64,000 nucleotides of DNA, taken from the NCBI GenBank assembly GCA_900149785.2, contig FSSI02000001.1, forward strand, positions 62,001-126,000, written 5' to 3'. Positions 35,588 to 44,298 of the stretch are shown here, piece after piece. Position 1 is the stretch's first letter, and each line of letters begins with the position of its first letter. The DNA is from Sodalinema lacuna_A (lineage in GTDB: Bacteria > Cyanobacteriota > Cyanobacteriia > Cyanobacteriales > Geitlerinemataceae). The position numbers and the translations under genes are program-made. The notes below the pieces were generated by a model that saw only the letters and a list, made by a program, of their open reading frames with translations, had not been told where the DNA came from and searched no databases.

Positions 35588-37774
35588 ATGCCCAAGCAAA
35601 TTATTATCGCCGAGCAGCATCGGATTGCTGCTGTCTTTTCTGAAGATCAAATCCAGGAGTTGGTTGTTGCCACTGGAACCCACCAGGTGAGTGACGTCTA
35701 TGTGGGAACCGTCGAAAACGTGATTCCCGGAATTGACGCCGCCTTCGTGAATATCGGAGATCCTGAGCGTAACGGCTTTATGCACGTGACGGACTTAGGA
35801 CCGCTGCGGCTGAAACGCTCTTCAAGTGCCATTACTGAACTCTTAACCCCGAAACAAAAGGTTCTAGTTCAGGTGATGAAGGAACCCACGGGGAACAAAG
35901 GTCCTCGGTTAACGGGAAATATCACCCTTCCCGGTCGCTATTTGGTTTTGATGCCGTTTGGTAAAGGCGTGCATCTGTCTCGCCGCATTGTCAGCGAGTC
36001 GCAACGTAATACCCTGCGGGCCTTAGCGATTTTGATTAAACCCGCCGGTATGGGATTGTTGGTGCGGACTGAAGCCGAAGGCGTGGCTGAAGAGGCCATC
36101 ATCGAAGACTTAGAGGTCTTACAGAAACAATGGGAGGTGATTCTCGAAGAGTACAACACCACCCGCGAACCAACATTGCTTAACCGGGATGATGATTTTA
36201 TTCAACGGGTGTTGCGGGATATGTACAACACCGATGTGAATCGGATTGTGGTTGACTCTCCGAGTGGCTTAAAGCGAGTCAAGCAGAACTTGGCCAACTG
36301 GAATGATGGCAAGAATTTATCGGTCTCGATTGACCATCACCGGGAACCACAGCCGATTCTGGAGTATTTCCGGGTCAATGCGGCCATTCGTGAAGCTCTC
36401 AAGCCTCGGGTAGATTTGCCGTCGGGGGGCTATATCATTATTGAACCCACCGAAGCCTTGACGGTGGTGGATGTCAACTCGGGGTCCTTTACTCGTTCGG
36501 CGACCTCGCGGGAGACGGTGTTATGGACCAACTGCGAGGCGGCGGTGGAAATTGCCCGTCAATTGCGCCTGCGTAACATCGCTGGGGTGATCGTGATTGA
36601 TTTCATTGACATGGACTCGCGCCACGATAAGTTGAAGGTGTTGGAGCAGTTTAATACGGAGTTGGCGGCGGATAAGGCCCGTCCTCAGATTGCCCAGTTG
36701 TCTGAGTTGGGGTTGGTGGAGTTAACCCGCAAACGCCAAGGTCAAAATATTTATGAGTTGTTTAGTGAACCCTGTCCAACTTGTACGGGGTTAGGCCATT
36801 TAGCTCAACTTCCGGGTGAGGAGTCGGTGCGCACGGTGGAGGTGGCCCGCACGGCCACTTCTGAGACGAGCAAGAGCCAAGGCTCTTCGACGACCAGTTC
36901 TCCTCGCAATGGGGATACGCCGGCCCCTCGCTTGCGTGATAGTAGTCCCAGATTACGCGATCGCAGCCCCAGTCGCCTCGACCCCGCCTCAGATACCCTC
37001 TCGGATACCGATGGGGATACCCCAGAAATCGATCTGATTCATCATCCGAGTTATCAGGAAATGGGCGATGGAACCACGCGCCGCCGTCGTCGCCGTCGTT
37101 TTGCCAGTCCTGATATCAAAGCTCATGCTGAGGAACAGGCCAAGTCGAGTGAGAGCCGTCAGGAGTCCTCTGAGGAGTCGTCTGAGGAGTCATCCCAGGA
37201 ATCACCCCAGGAGTCGGCTCAGGAGTCTCGTCGCGATCGCCCCACCCTCGATGTCACCCCAGAGACTCGCCAAGACAGCCGCGACGCCGACGACGAAAAA
37301 CCCAGTCGTAGCCGCAGTTCTCGCGAGAGTAAATCCGAGGAAAGCCCGGAAGTGATCACCGTCGAGATGACTCCCCAAGAGCAGGAAGTCTATGCCATGA
37401 TGGGGATTTCGCCCTGTGTGAAGCTCGGTGAATTTCCCAAGAATCCGAAATCTGCCACAATTCATGTGGTGAATCCCGGAGAAGGGACGGGCAAGGTGTC
37501 GGTACGCTCCTTAGAGAAAGCCGAAAAAGCCGAGAAGGCCGCGCCGGTAAAGCCGTCGAGTCCCACGCAGGAGGTTGACACGACGTCAGACCGTCAACCC
37601 TCAAGTCGTTCGACGGTCACGTTAGCTTCCCAGGACACCGCTGGCGAAACGGAGAAGGCCGCTGATACGAAAACTCAGGAGGCGGAGTCTTCTGAGACGA
37701 GTAGTAGCAGCCGCAGTAAATCTCGCACCACTCGCCGTCGCCGTCGTCGTTCCTCAGCCAGTTCTGACTCGTGA
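35588..37774 (+). CDS. rne: Ribonuclease E/G
   Basis: A 728-residue RNase E. An S1 domain (VGTVENVIPGIDAAFVNIGD) begins near residue 38. The 5' sensor and RNase H-like regions follow. The DNase I-like catalytic centre has EALTVVDVNSGSFT and IVIDFIDM with the Mg2+-binding aspartates. The zinc link is CPTC at Cys396/Cys399. The C-terminal 320 residues are disordered and cyanobacterial: an arginine block (TRRRRRRRFASPD), serine/glutamate repeats, a conserved MTPQEQEVYAMMGISP segment, and the terminal nonapeptide RRRRRRSSA (716-724). In cyanobacteria that nonapeptide recruits polynucleotide phosphorylase to form a degradosome. It is co-transcribed with rnhB, which overlaps it by 4 bp. Confidence 0.97.
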   Translation: MPKQIIIAEQHRIAAVFSEDQIQELVVATGTHQVSDVYVGTVENVIPGIDAAFVNIGDPERNGFMHVTDLGPLRLKRSSSAITELLTPKQKVLVQVMKEPTGNKGPRLTGNITLPGRYLVLMPFGKGVHLSRRIVSESQRNTLRALAILIKPAGMGLLVRTEAEGVAEEAIIEDLEVLQKQWEVILEEYNTTREPTLLNRDDDFIQRVLRDMYNTDVNRIVVDSPSGLKRVKQNLANWNDGKNLSVSIDHHREPQPILEYFRVNAAIREALKPRVDLPSGGYIIIEPTEALTVVDVNSGSFTRSATSRETVLWTNCEAAVEIARQLRLRNIAGVIVIDFIDMDSRHDKLKVLEQFNTELAADKARPQIAQLSELGLVELTRKRQGQNIYELFSEPCPTCTGLGHLAQLPGEESVRTVEVARTATSETSKSQGSSTTSSPRNGDTPAPRLRDSSPRLRDRSPSRLDPASDTLSDTDGDTPEIDLIHHPSYQEMGDGTTRRRRRRRFASPDIKAHAEEQAKSSESRQESSEESSEESSQESPQESAQESRRDRPTLDVTPETRQDSRDADDEKPSRSRSSRESKSEESPEVITVEMTPQEQEVYAMMGISPCVKLGEFPKNPKSATIHVVNPGEGTGKVSVRSLEKAEKAEKAAPVKPSSPTQEVDTTSDRQPSSRSTVTLASQDTAGETEKAADTKTQEAESSETSSSSRSKSRTTRRRRRRSSASSDS

Positions 37775-38418
37775 CCCCATTGGCTTTAAATCTGCCATCT
37801 CGCTCCTCTTGGGAGCGAGTGGCTGGAGTGGATGAAGTCGGGCGAGGGGCCTTGTTTGGCCCCGTCGTTGCGGCGGCGGTGCTGATCACCCCTGAACAAG
37901 GGCGCACCTTGGCCCAATTGGGGGTAACCGATAGTAAACAACTGCGTCCCCGACGACGGGAGGAGTTGGCCCAGGAGATTCGCGCGATCGCCCTTGAGGT
38001 CCAAATCGCTCAAGCCAGCGTGGCAGAAATTGATCAGCTCAATATCCTTAATGCGAGTTTGTTGGCGATGAAACGGGCGATTTTAGCCTTGACGATCGCC
38101 CCCGACGGCTGTTTAATTGACGGCAATCGGGCAATTCGGGAATTACCGATTCCCCAAGAAACGGTGGTGGGGGGCGATCGCAGCGAGATGGCGATCGCCG
38201 CCGCTAGTATCCTGGCCAAAGTCTGGCGGGATGCCGAAATTCTTCGTTTAGCTTCAACCTATCCCCAATACGATTTAGCGGCCAACAAAGGCTATGGAAC
38301 TGCGGCCCACCGCCAGGCGTTACAAGTATTTGGCGTGTCTCCCCACCATCGTTTGTCCTTCGCCCCCTGTCGCGCGCAGGTAAAGCCGTCCGTTGAACAA
38401 TCTCGACTCATCGAGTGA
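37771..38418 (+). CDS. rnhB: Ribonuclease HII
   Basis: A 215-residue protein starting at GTG 37771, overlapping the rne stop by 4 bp (GTGA), so translation is coupled. The RNase HII active site begins VAGVDEVGRGALFGPVVAA (Asp-Glu pair), continues with DSKQLRPRRREEL, and ends with QLNILNASLLAMKRAI and AAASILAKVWRD. It removes RNA from RNA-DNA hybrids and single ribonucleotides from DNA. The rne-rnhB pairing is also found in other cyanobacteria and couples RNA decay to hybrid removal in one transcript. Confidence 0.97.
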   Translation: MTPLALNLPSRSSWERVAGVDEVGRGALFGPVVAAAVLITPEQGRTLAQLGVTDSKQLRPRRREELAQEIRAIALEVQIAQASVAEIDQLNILNASLLAMKRAILALTIAPDGCLIDGNRAIRELPIPQETVVGGDRSEMAIAAASILAKVWRDAEILRLASTYPQYDLAANKGYGTAAHRQALQVFGVSPHHRLSFAPCRAQVKPSVEQSRLIE

Positions 38419-38446
38419 CACTCAGCTTTTGGCCTAGCGAATTGGA

Positions 38447-38830
38447 CTAGCGAAACCAACTCCGTTCTAAGAGGCGATTGAGCAGTTCAACATCATCCTC
38501 AAAGACCTGGAGGCGGATAAAATCAGGATCGGCGGGCCGCCAAACGATTTGATAGGTATAATTTCCGTTGTACCAGCGATAGATACGGCGAGAGGGAGTT
38601 CCTCCCAACTCAACATCCCAAAGTTCGAGGATATCTGAACTACCCAGGGCGCGGCCGCGATAGTAGTATTCACCATAGTCCATTGAGAGGGATACTTCCC
38701 AGGCATCATCCTGAAACGTCCCGATGGGTTGTGATTGGGCGATCGCGGGCCGCTCTACCACCACATCTACCAAGGCCGGAACCGAGAGACCCAACAGGGC
38801 CGCTAAGGTCAACCGATGTAACATCATCAT
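38447..38830 (-). CDS. Small secreted protein of unknown function
   Basis: A 127-residue protein with a signal peptide (MMMLHRLTLAALLGLSVPAL) and a probable cleavage near PAIAQSQ. The mature part is beta-rich and aromatic (WEVSLSMDYGEYYYRGRAL; RRIYRWYNGNYTYQIVWRP) and ends LLNRLLERSWFR. I do not recognise a characterised family; similar proteins appear to be cyanobacterial. It converges with rnhB (28-bp gap). Function unknown. Confidence 0.75.
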   Translation of the reverse strand: MMMLHRLTLAALLGLSVPALVDVVVERPAIAQSQPIGTFQDDAWEVSLSMDYGEYYYRGRALGSSDILELWDVELGGTPSRRIYRWYNGNYTYQIVWRPADPDFIRLQVFEDDVELLNRLLERSWFR

Positions 38831-39062
38831 TTAACCAAGTATCATGTTTTAGTCCCACTTTAACCGATACCAACCGGGGTTTTCTGTTAAGTTTTAAGAC
38901 ATTATCTTGTCAGTTTTCCCGTAATTTGTTGGGTGAATTCAGATTAGAAATTCAGATCTCAAAACAAGATTGTAGCCTTCGCTACAGTCGAGAGGCAAGC
39001 TTCAGCCAATGCTAGACATAAGTGCTAGACCTAAGAGAGCTGAAGGTGCAGGAGAGCCGTTT

Positions 39063-40505
39063 GTGAAGCTAGAGACCTACGACCCAACCGGATATTATGA
39101 CGAGCTATTCGCGGGTAAAGGAGAACCGAGACCCTCCGCGAAACCCCTCATTGACTGGATTAACACATTACAGCCCGGCGACCTGCGGCGATCGCAAGAA
39201 GCCGCCCAAATTGCCCTGTTCAAACTCGGAGTGACCTTCAACGTCTACAGCGACAATCAGGGCATCGAGAAAGTCTTTCCCTTCGATATTATCCCCCGCA
39301 TCATCGCCGCCCAAGACTGGAAACGACTCGAACCAGGACTCAAACAACGCATCACGGCCCTGAACCTGTTTCTCGACGATATTTATAACGACCAACGGAT
39401 TCTCAACGACGGTATCATTCCCCGTCATATCATCGAGTCCGCCCCAGGATTTCTCAAACCCTGTGTCGGATTGCATCCCCCCGGTGGCGTCTGGTGTCAT
39501 ATTACCGGAACAGATCTGGTGCGCGATCGTGACGGACAATGGTACGTCCTCGAAGACAACCTACGAGTTCCCTCGGGAATCTCCTACGTCCTCGAAAACC
39601 GCCGCGTCCTCAAAAGCACCTTTCCCAGCGTCTTTCAAACCATGGCCGTGCAGGCCATTGACCACTACCCCAGTCACCTCCTCGAAACGCTCCTCTCCCT
39701 GGCCCCACAACAACTCCCCAACCCCACGGTCGCCGTTCTCACCCCCGGTATTTATAACTCCGCCTACTACGAACATTCCTTCCTCGCCCAACAAATGGGA
39801 GTTGAACTCATCGAAGGGCGAGATTTAGTGGTTCTCGACGGCTACCTGCAAATGCGAACCACCAAAGGACCCCGGCGAGTTGACGTCGTCTATCGTCGTC
39901 TTGATGACATTTTCCTAGACCCGACGGCCTTCAACCCCGACTCGTTACTGGGGGTTCCCGGACTCATGGACGTGTATCGGGCCGGACGAGTGGCCCTAGC
40001 CAACGCTCCCGGAACCGGCGTCGCCGATGATAAAGTCGTTTACGCCTTTGTCCCCGAGATGATTCGTTACTATCTCGGCGAAGACCCGATTTTACCCAAT
40101 GTCCCCACCTATCTCTGTTGGCGAGATCAAGACCGAGACCATGTCTTACAAAACTTAGAAACCTTGGTGGTGAAATCTGCCAACGAAGCCGGAGGCTATG
40201 GAATGCTGGTTGGGACTCAATCGACCGCAGAAGAACGAGCAGCTTTTGCTGAAAAAATCCAAGCTAATCCCCGTAACTATATTGCTCAACCGACCATTTG
40301 TTTATCGCAAGTCCCCACATTAGTCGGAGAGGGCAACGAGATTGCTGGACGACATGTTGATTTACGTCCCTACATTCTTCATCGCGGTGATGACGTTTAT
40401 GTTCACCCCGGTGGATTGACCCGAGTGGCTCTCAAAGAAGGGTCATTAGTGGTCAATTCGTCTCAGGGAGGCGGTGCTAAGGATACCTGGGTTTTGACGG
40501 ATTGA
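39063..40505 (+). CDS. Circularly permuted type 2 ATP-grasp protein
   Basis: A 480-residue protein with a likely GTG start at 39063, about 9 nt after an AGGAG box. An upstream ATG at 39009 adds 18 unconserved residues. The family blocks are clear: YDPTGYYDELFAG, QRITALNLFLDDIYNDQRIL, GVWCHITGTDLVRD, WYVLEDNLRVPSGISYVLENR, then RRVDVVYRRLDDIFLDP and VVKSANEAGGYGM. The family is related to glutathionylspermidine-synthase-type ATP-grasp ligases and is thought to make peptide-like bonds. It is usually encoded with an alpha-E protein and a transglutaminase-like protein. The alpha-E gene follows, but no transglutaminase gene is in the window. Confidence 0.93.
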   Translation: MKLETYDPTGYYDELFAGKGEPRPSAKPLIDWINTLQPGDLRRSQEAAQIALFKLGVTFNVYSDNQGIEKVFPFDIIPRIIAAQDWKRLEPGLKQRITALNLFLDDIYNDQRILNDGIIPRHIIESAPGFLKPCVGLHPPGGVWCHITGTDLVRDRDGQWYVLEDNLRVPSGISYVLENRRVLKSTFPSVFQTMAVQAIDHYPSHLLETLLSLAPQQLPNPTVAVLTPGIYNSAYYEHSFLAQQMGVELIEGRDLVVLDGYLQMRTTKGPRRVDVVYRRLDDIFLDPTAFNPDSLLGVPGLMDVYRAGRVALANAPGTGVADDKVVYAFVPEMIRYYLGEDPILPNVPTYLCWRDQDRDHVLQNLETLVVKSANEAGGYGMLVGTQSTAEERAAFAEKIQANPRNYIAQPTICLSQVPTLVGEGNEIAGRHVDLRPYILHRGDDVYVHPGGLTRVALKEGSLVVNSSQGGGAKDTWVLTD

Positions 40506-40626
40506 ACACTCACCAAAACTGTCGTAATGGTGATAAAAACAATCGTGATAACACGTCGTTCGTGAGAGATAAACAGCCGTTGAACTTCGATTAAAAACGA
40601 AGAGTTTAAGGAGTGATGAGAAAACC

Positions 40627-41631
40627 ATGCTGAGTCGTGTTGCAAATTCCATTTATTGGTTGAACCGCTACATTGAGCGAGCCGAAAATGTCGCCCGTTT
40701 TATTGATGTCAACCTTAATTTGATGCTTGATTTACCCTCCGGCGTGAATCAGCAATGGAAGCCACTGGTCGTTACCACAGGCGATCTCAAATTTTTTCAA
40801 GAACACTATGGTGAGGCAACGGCTGAAAATGTGATTCAGTTTCTCACCTTTGATATTAATTATCCCAACTCAATTTTGTCCTGTTTACGAGCAGCCCGAG
40901 AAAATGCTCGTTCCATTCGGGAAATTATTTCGTCTGAAATGTGGGAAGAAGTCAACACCTTTTATCACATGGTGAAAGAGGCTGCCGTCAATAATGGTCA
41001 TCATAACGTTGACAATTTATTTCAACAGTTATTTTTCCATGTCAAATTTGCCAGTCACCGTTTTGCTGGTGTGATGGATGCCACCATGAGCCATAATGAG
41101 GGCTGGTATTTTGGGCAGTTAGGACGCTTGATTGAACGTGCCGACAAAAAAGCACGAATTTTAGACGTTAAATACTATATTCTCTTGCCCTCGGCTCAAT
41201 TAGTGGGAACTCCTTTAGATCAAATTCAATGGATTGCCCTTTTAAAATCTGCTAGTGCCTATGAGATGTATCGAAAATATCAACATCGGATTATTCCGGC
41301 AACGGTGGCTGAGTTTATGATTCTCAATCGGGAGTTTCCCCGCTCAATTAGTTTTTGTGTTCAGGAAGCTGAACGCTGCTTACATCGGATTACGGGGACT
41401 CCTGTCGGAACCTGGTGTAATGGTGCAGAACGGTCATTGGGGCAACTGTGTGCCAAGTTAGGATACATCACGATTGAGGATATCATTGACAACGGCTTGC
41501 ATGAATTTTTAGATGGCTTTCAACGAGAGTTGAATGGCGTAGACAGCGAAATTGCAGCGACCTTTTTTAGCCTCGCACCGTTGGTCTCTGACCCCCCAAT
41601 TCAGCGGCAATTTCAAACCTTGCAATGGTGA
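40627..41631 (+). CDS. Alpha-E domain (DUF403) protein
   Basis: A 334-residue all-helical protein matching the alpha-E family. It begins MLSRVANSIYWLNRYIERAE and carries the repeated block GWYFGQLGRLIERADKKARI, then SFCVQEAERCLHRITG. It sits 121 bp downstream of the ATP-grasp gene on the same strand with an AAGGAG box before the ATG. The pair co-occurs very widely in bacteria and may make or attach a small peptide, but the product is unproven. The usual third member, a transglutaminase-like protein, is not seen here. Confidence 0.95.
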   Translation: MLSRVANSIYWLNRYIERAENVARFIDVNLNLMLDLPSGVNQQWKPLVVTTGDLKFFQEHYGEATAENVIQFLTFDINYPNSILSCLRAARENARSIREIISSEMWEEVNTFYHMVKEAAVNNGHHNVDNLFQQLFFHVKFASHRFAGVMDATMSHNEGWYFGQLGRLIERADKKARILDVKYYILLPSAQLVGTPLDQIQWIALLKSASAYEMYRKYQHRIIPATVAEFMILNREFPRSISFCVQEAERCLHRITGTPVGTWCNGAERSLGQLCAKLGYITIEDIIDNGLHEFLDGFQRELNGVDSEIAATFFSLAPLVSDPPIQRQFQTLQW

Positions 41632-41676
41632 TATCGCAATTCCTATATTGGTGAGGTATAGACGCTTGGGTCGAGG

Positions 41677-41797
41677 GGGAACAGGGAACAGGGAACGGGG
41701 AACAGGCAATAGGCAATAGGCAATAGGCAACAGGCAACAGGCAACAGGCAACAGGGAACGGGGAACAGGCAATAGGCAATAGGCAATAGGCAATAGA
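41677..41797. repeat. Mixed heptanucleotide tandem repeats (AGGCAAT / AGGGAAC types)
   Basis: Roughly 17 consecutive 7-mers of the AGGNAAN kind (GGGAACA, GGCAATA, GGCAACA) arranged in blocks of one variant. They lie in the 538-bp gap after the alpha-E gene. The rest of that gap (41798-42130) shows no supported gene; open frames there are repeat-driven or unsupported. Confidence 0.93.
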
Positions 41798-42130
41798 TTT
41801 CCTGGAAAAGCGGTCTCTCATTAGACTGGAAACCGCTATAGAAGGTTGAGTGTTTGTTGTGGTCTTGAGGATTACAGAAAAAAGCGAATGTGGCCCCGAT
41901 GTGAGATGACAGGAGGCGGGGTGAGGGGACTGTGCCAGTTGGCTAAAGCGACCGTGGAGGGCGATCGCCACTGGCCACCCTTGCGCTATACTCCAGGTTT
42001 TCATCTTGACCTTGGAGTTACCCTCGTTGGCGAGAGCAACTCCCTGGCAATTCAGGACATTCAAAACAGCGAAACCAAGACCAAATCAAGGGTTTCTCGT
42101 TGACACTCGTTACGTATTAACTGTCACGTC

Positions 42131-42168
42131 GTCACGTCTTCACTGTCACGTCTTCACTGTCACGTCTT
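42131..42168. repeat. 14-bp tandem repeat abutting the next start codon
   Basis: Two full copies of CACTGTCACGTCTT (42141, 42155) and a partial copy before them end two bases short of the ATG at 42170, so they occupy the place of the ribosome-binding site. Confidence 0.9.
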
Positions 42169-42169
42169 C

Positions 42170-44203
42170 ATGTTTACCGTCGCCATGTTGCATCGTTTTT
42201 CTGTTGTCTCCTTGTTGCTGTCTCCCCTGCTTGCGTTAACCGTTAGCCCCCTCTCCTATGCCACTCCCCCTCGGGAGGCCGATGTTAAACAAACCTGTGA
42301 CCTCCTCGTTGCGGGTGGTGGACTCTCCGGGGCGGCCGCCGCCTATGAAGCCCTACAGTTAGGGAAAACAGTTTGTCTGACGGAAATTACCGACTGGGTC
42401 GGGGGGCAAATCTCGGCCCAGGGAACCTCGGCCCTCGATGAACGCGATACTCAACGCCGTCTCCTGTTCTATCCCCGAGGCTATCTGGCTCTACGCTCGG
42501 CCATTGAAGACCATTATGGAATGCTCAATCCCGGTGCGTGCTGGGTGAGTGAATCCTGTTTTATGCCCTATGACGGTCATAACCTCCTCTTTGAATTGCT
42601 CGAAGATGCGGCCAAGGAGGGACGGGGAACGTTGCACTGGTTCCCCAATACGGTCATTAAGGACCTCACCTATAACCCTGAAGGCAATCAAATCACCTCG
42701 GCCATCGCCATTCAGCATCAACCGCAAGCCGATGCCCCTCCCCTCAATAGTTTGCCGCTGTCGGCCACCATTGAAGATGCTTTCGGTTATGAGGACTCTG
42801 ATCTATTCGAGAAAACGATTATCGAGTTTCGTGCAAAATCCCCCGATGCAACCCCCAATTCTCCTGATTGGTATGTGATTGATGCCACGGAAACTGGGGA
42901 GTTGATTGGCTTGACGGATGTCCCCCACCGTCTGGGGATTGACCCCCGCTCCTTCCTCGAACCCACCTCATCGAGTGAAACGGGAGACCCCTATTGCACC
43001 CAAGGTTTTACCTATACGTTCGCGATGGAAGCAACGGAAGAGCCGCAAGAGCATCAGCTTCCTGACTTTTATGAACAATATGAACCCTATTACAGTTATG
43101 AACTCGAACGTTTGGCGAACTTCACGCTTGTGTTTACCTATCGCCAAATCCACAGCATGAAACCCAAGGAACCTCGTCCGGGAAATGTCCGGGAGTACCC
43201 CATCTATCCGGGGGATATCTCGATGCAGAACTGGACTTGGGGCAATGATTACCGTCCGGGAACGGCGGAGGATAATCTGATTTATACCCGTGAGCAACTT
43301 CGGGACCGGGGACAGTTAGATCCCGGCGGCTGGTTGGGCGGGTTACGGACGGAAAGCCTACGCCGGGGTGAGGAGAACGCGATTGGCTATTTTTATTGGC
43401 TCGTGCAGGGAACGACGGATTCTCAGTTGGGGGAGGGAGTGAAGGAACCTCACCCCAATCATCGCTATTTGAGTGGTTTTGATTCCCCGATGGGAACGGC
43501 TCATGGTCTCTCGAAATATCCGTATATGCGGGAAGGACGGCGGATTATTGGTCGGCCGGGATTTGCTCATCCTGATGGCTTTACGGTTTGGGAAGTGGAT
43601 ATTACGATGGCGGATTTTCGGGATGAGTTTTATGAGAATACTCTGACTCCGGCGGCGTTACGGCATTTGTGGGCGGTGTTGTCGGGGGTCGATGCGGCGG
43701 GGATTGCGTCTCGGGAATTGTCTCGGGAGGAGGTGACACGGCGATCGCGGGCCACGCTCTTTCCCGATACGGTGGGGATTGGCCATTATGCGATCGATTT
43801 TCACCCCTGTATGGCATTGAGTCCCCCAGAAGCCCCTGGAAATTACGAGCGGCCTGGGGAACGACGGGGCCAAGGACGGGCCTTTCCCTTCCAAATTCCG
43901 CTACGGGCTTTGATTCCCCAACGCTTGGATAATCTCTTGGTGGCGGGTAAGAGTATCGCCACGAGTCACATTGCGGCGGCGGCCTATCGGGTTCACTCGT
44001 TTGAATGGTCGGCGGGTGCAGCGGCGGGAACGACGGCGGTGTTTGCGTTAGAGCAGGATCTCGCCCCCTATGAGTTGGTGGATAATCTCCCCTACCCGGA
44101 ACCGCAGTTAGAAACTTTACAACGGCAACTCTCCAATCAGGGAAATCCGGTGATGTTCCCGGATACGTCAATTTTTAATAACACGTGGGATGAGTGGCGT
44201 TGA
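42170..44203 (+). CDS. Exported FAD-dependent oxidoreductase
   Basis: A 677-residue protein (ATG 42170, or 42185). A signal peptide (FSVVSLLLSPLLALTVSPLSYA) directs export. The dinucleotide-binding motif follows: CDLLVAGGGLSGAAAAYEAL then CLTEITDWVGGQ, as in the FAD_oxidored (PF12831) group. The end of the fold has RLDNLLVAGKSIATSHIAAAAYRVH, where the FAD pyrophosphate is held, and a final AAGTTAVFALEQ. The substrate is unknown. The protein is exported, which is unusual for flavin enzymes, so it may need the Tat route or periplasmic cofactor loading, but no RR motif is visible. The stop lies just before a 12-bp tandem duplication (44204-44227). Confidence 0.85.
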   Translation: MFTVAMLHRFSVVSLLLSPLLALTVSPLSYATPPREADVKQTCDLLVAGGGLSGAAAAYEALQLGKTVCLTEITDWVGGQISAQGTSALDERDTQRRLLFYPRGYLALRSAIEDHYGMLNPGACWVSESCFMPYDGHNLLFELLEDAAKEGRGTLHWFPNTVIKDLTYNPEGNQITSAIAIQHQPQADAPPLNSLPLSATIEDAFGYEDSDLFEKTIIEFRAKSPDATPNSPDWYVIDATETGELIGLTDVPHRLGIDPRSFLEPTSSSETGDPYCTQGFTYTFAMEATEEPQEHQLPDFYEQYEPYYSYELERLANFTLVFTYRQIHSMKPKEPRPGNVREYPIYPGDISMQNWTWGNDYRPGTAEDNLIYTREQLRDRGQLDPGGWLGGLRTESLRRGEENAIGYFYWLVQGTTDSQLGEGVKEPHPNHRYLSGFDSPMGTAHGLSKYPYMREGRRIIGRPGFAHPDGFTVWEVDITMADFRDEFYENTLTPAALRHLWAVLSGVDAAGIASRELSREEVTRRSRATLFPDTVGIGHYAIDFHPCMALSPPEAPGNYERPGERRGQGRAFPFQIPLRALIPQRLDNLLVAGKSIATSHIAAAAYRVHSFEWSAGAAAGTTAVFALEQDLAPYELVDNLPYPEPQLETLQRQLSNQGNPVMFPDTSIFNNTWDEWR

Positions 44204-44298
44204 GCTGGTTATCTCGCTGGTTATCTCGAATGACTGACTTCGGCCGCCGAGAGGATTACGATAAACTAAATGTCTGAACAGTTATTCATAGGTTTGCC

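Noticed and set aside
41677..41797. Possible CRISPR array
   Set aside because: The repeats are 7 bp and contiguous with no unique spacers, so they are tandem heptamers.
41567..42103. Open frames on both strands in the gap after the alpha-E gene (85-165 residues)
   Set aside because: They are driven by the heptamer array or show no conserved-looking sequence, ribosome-binding site or codon bias.
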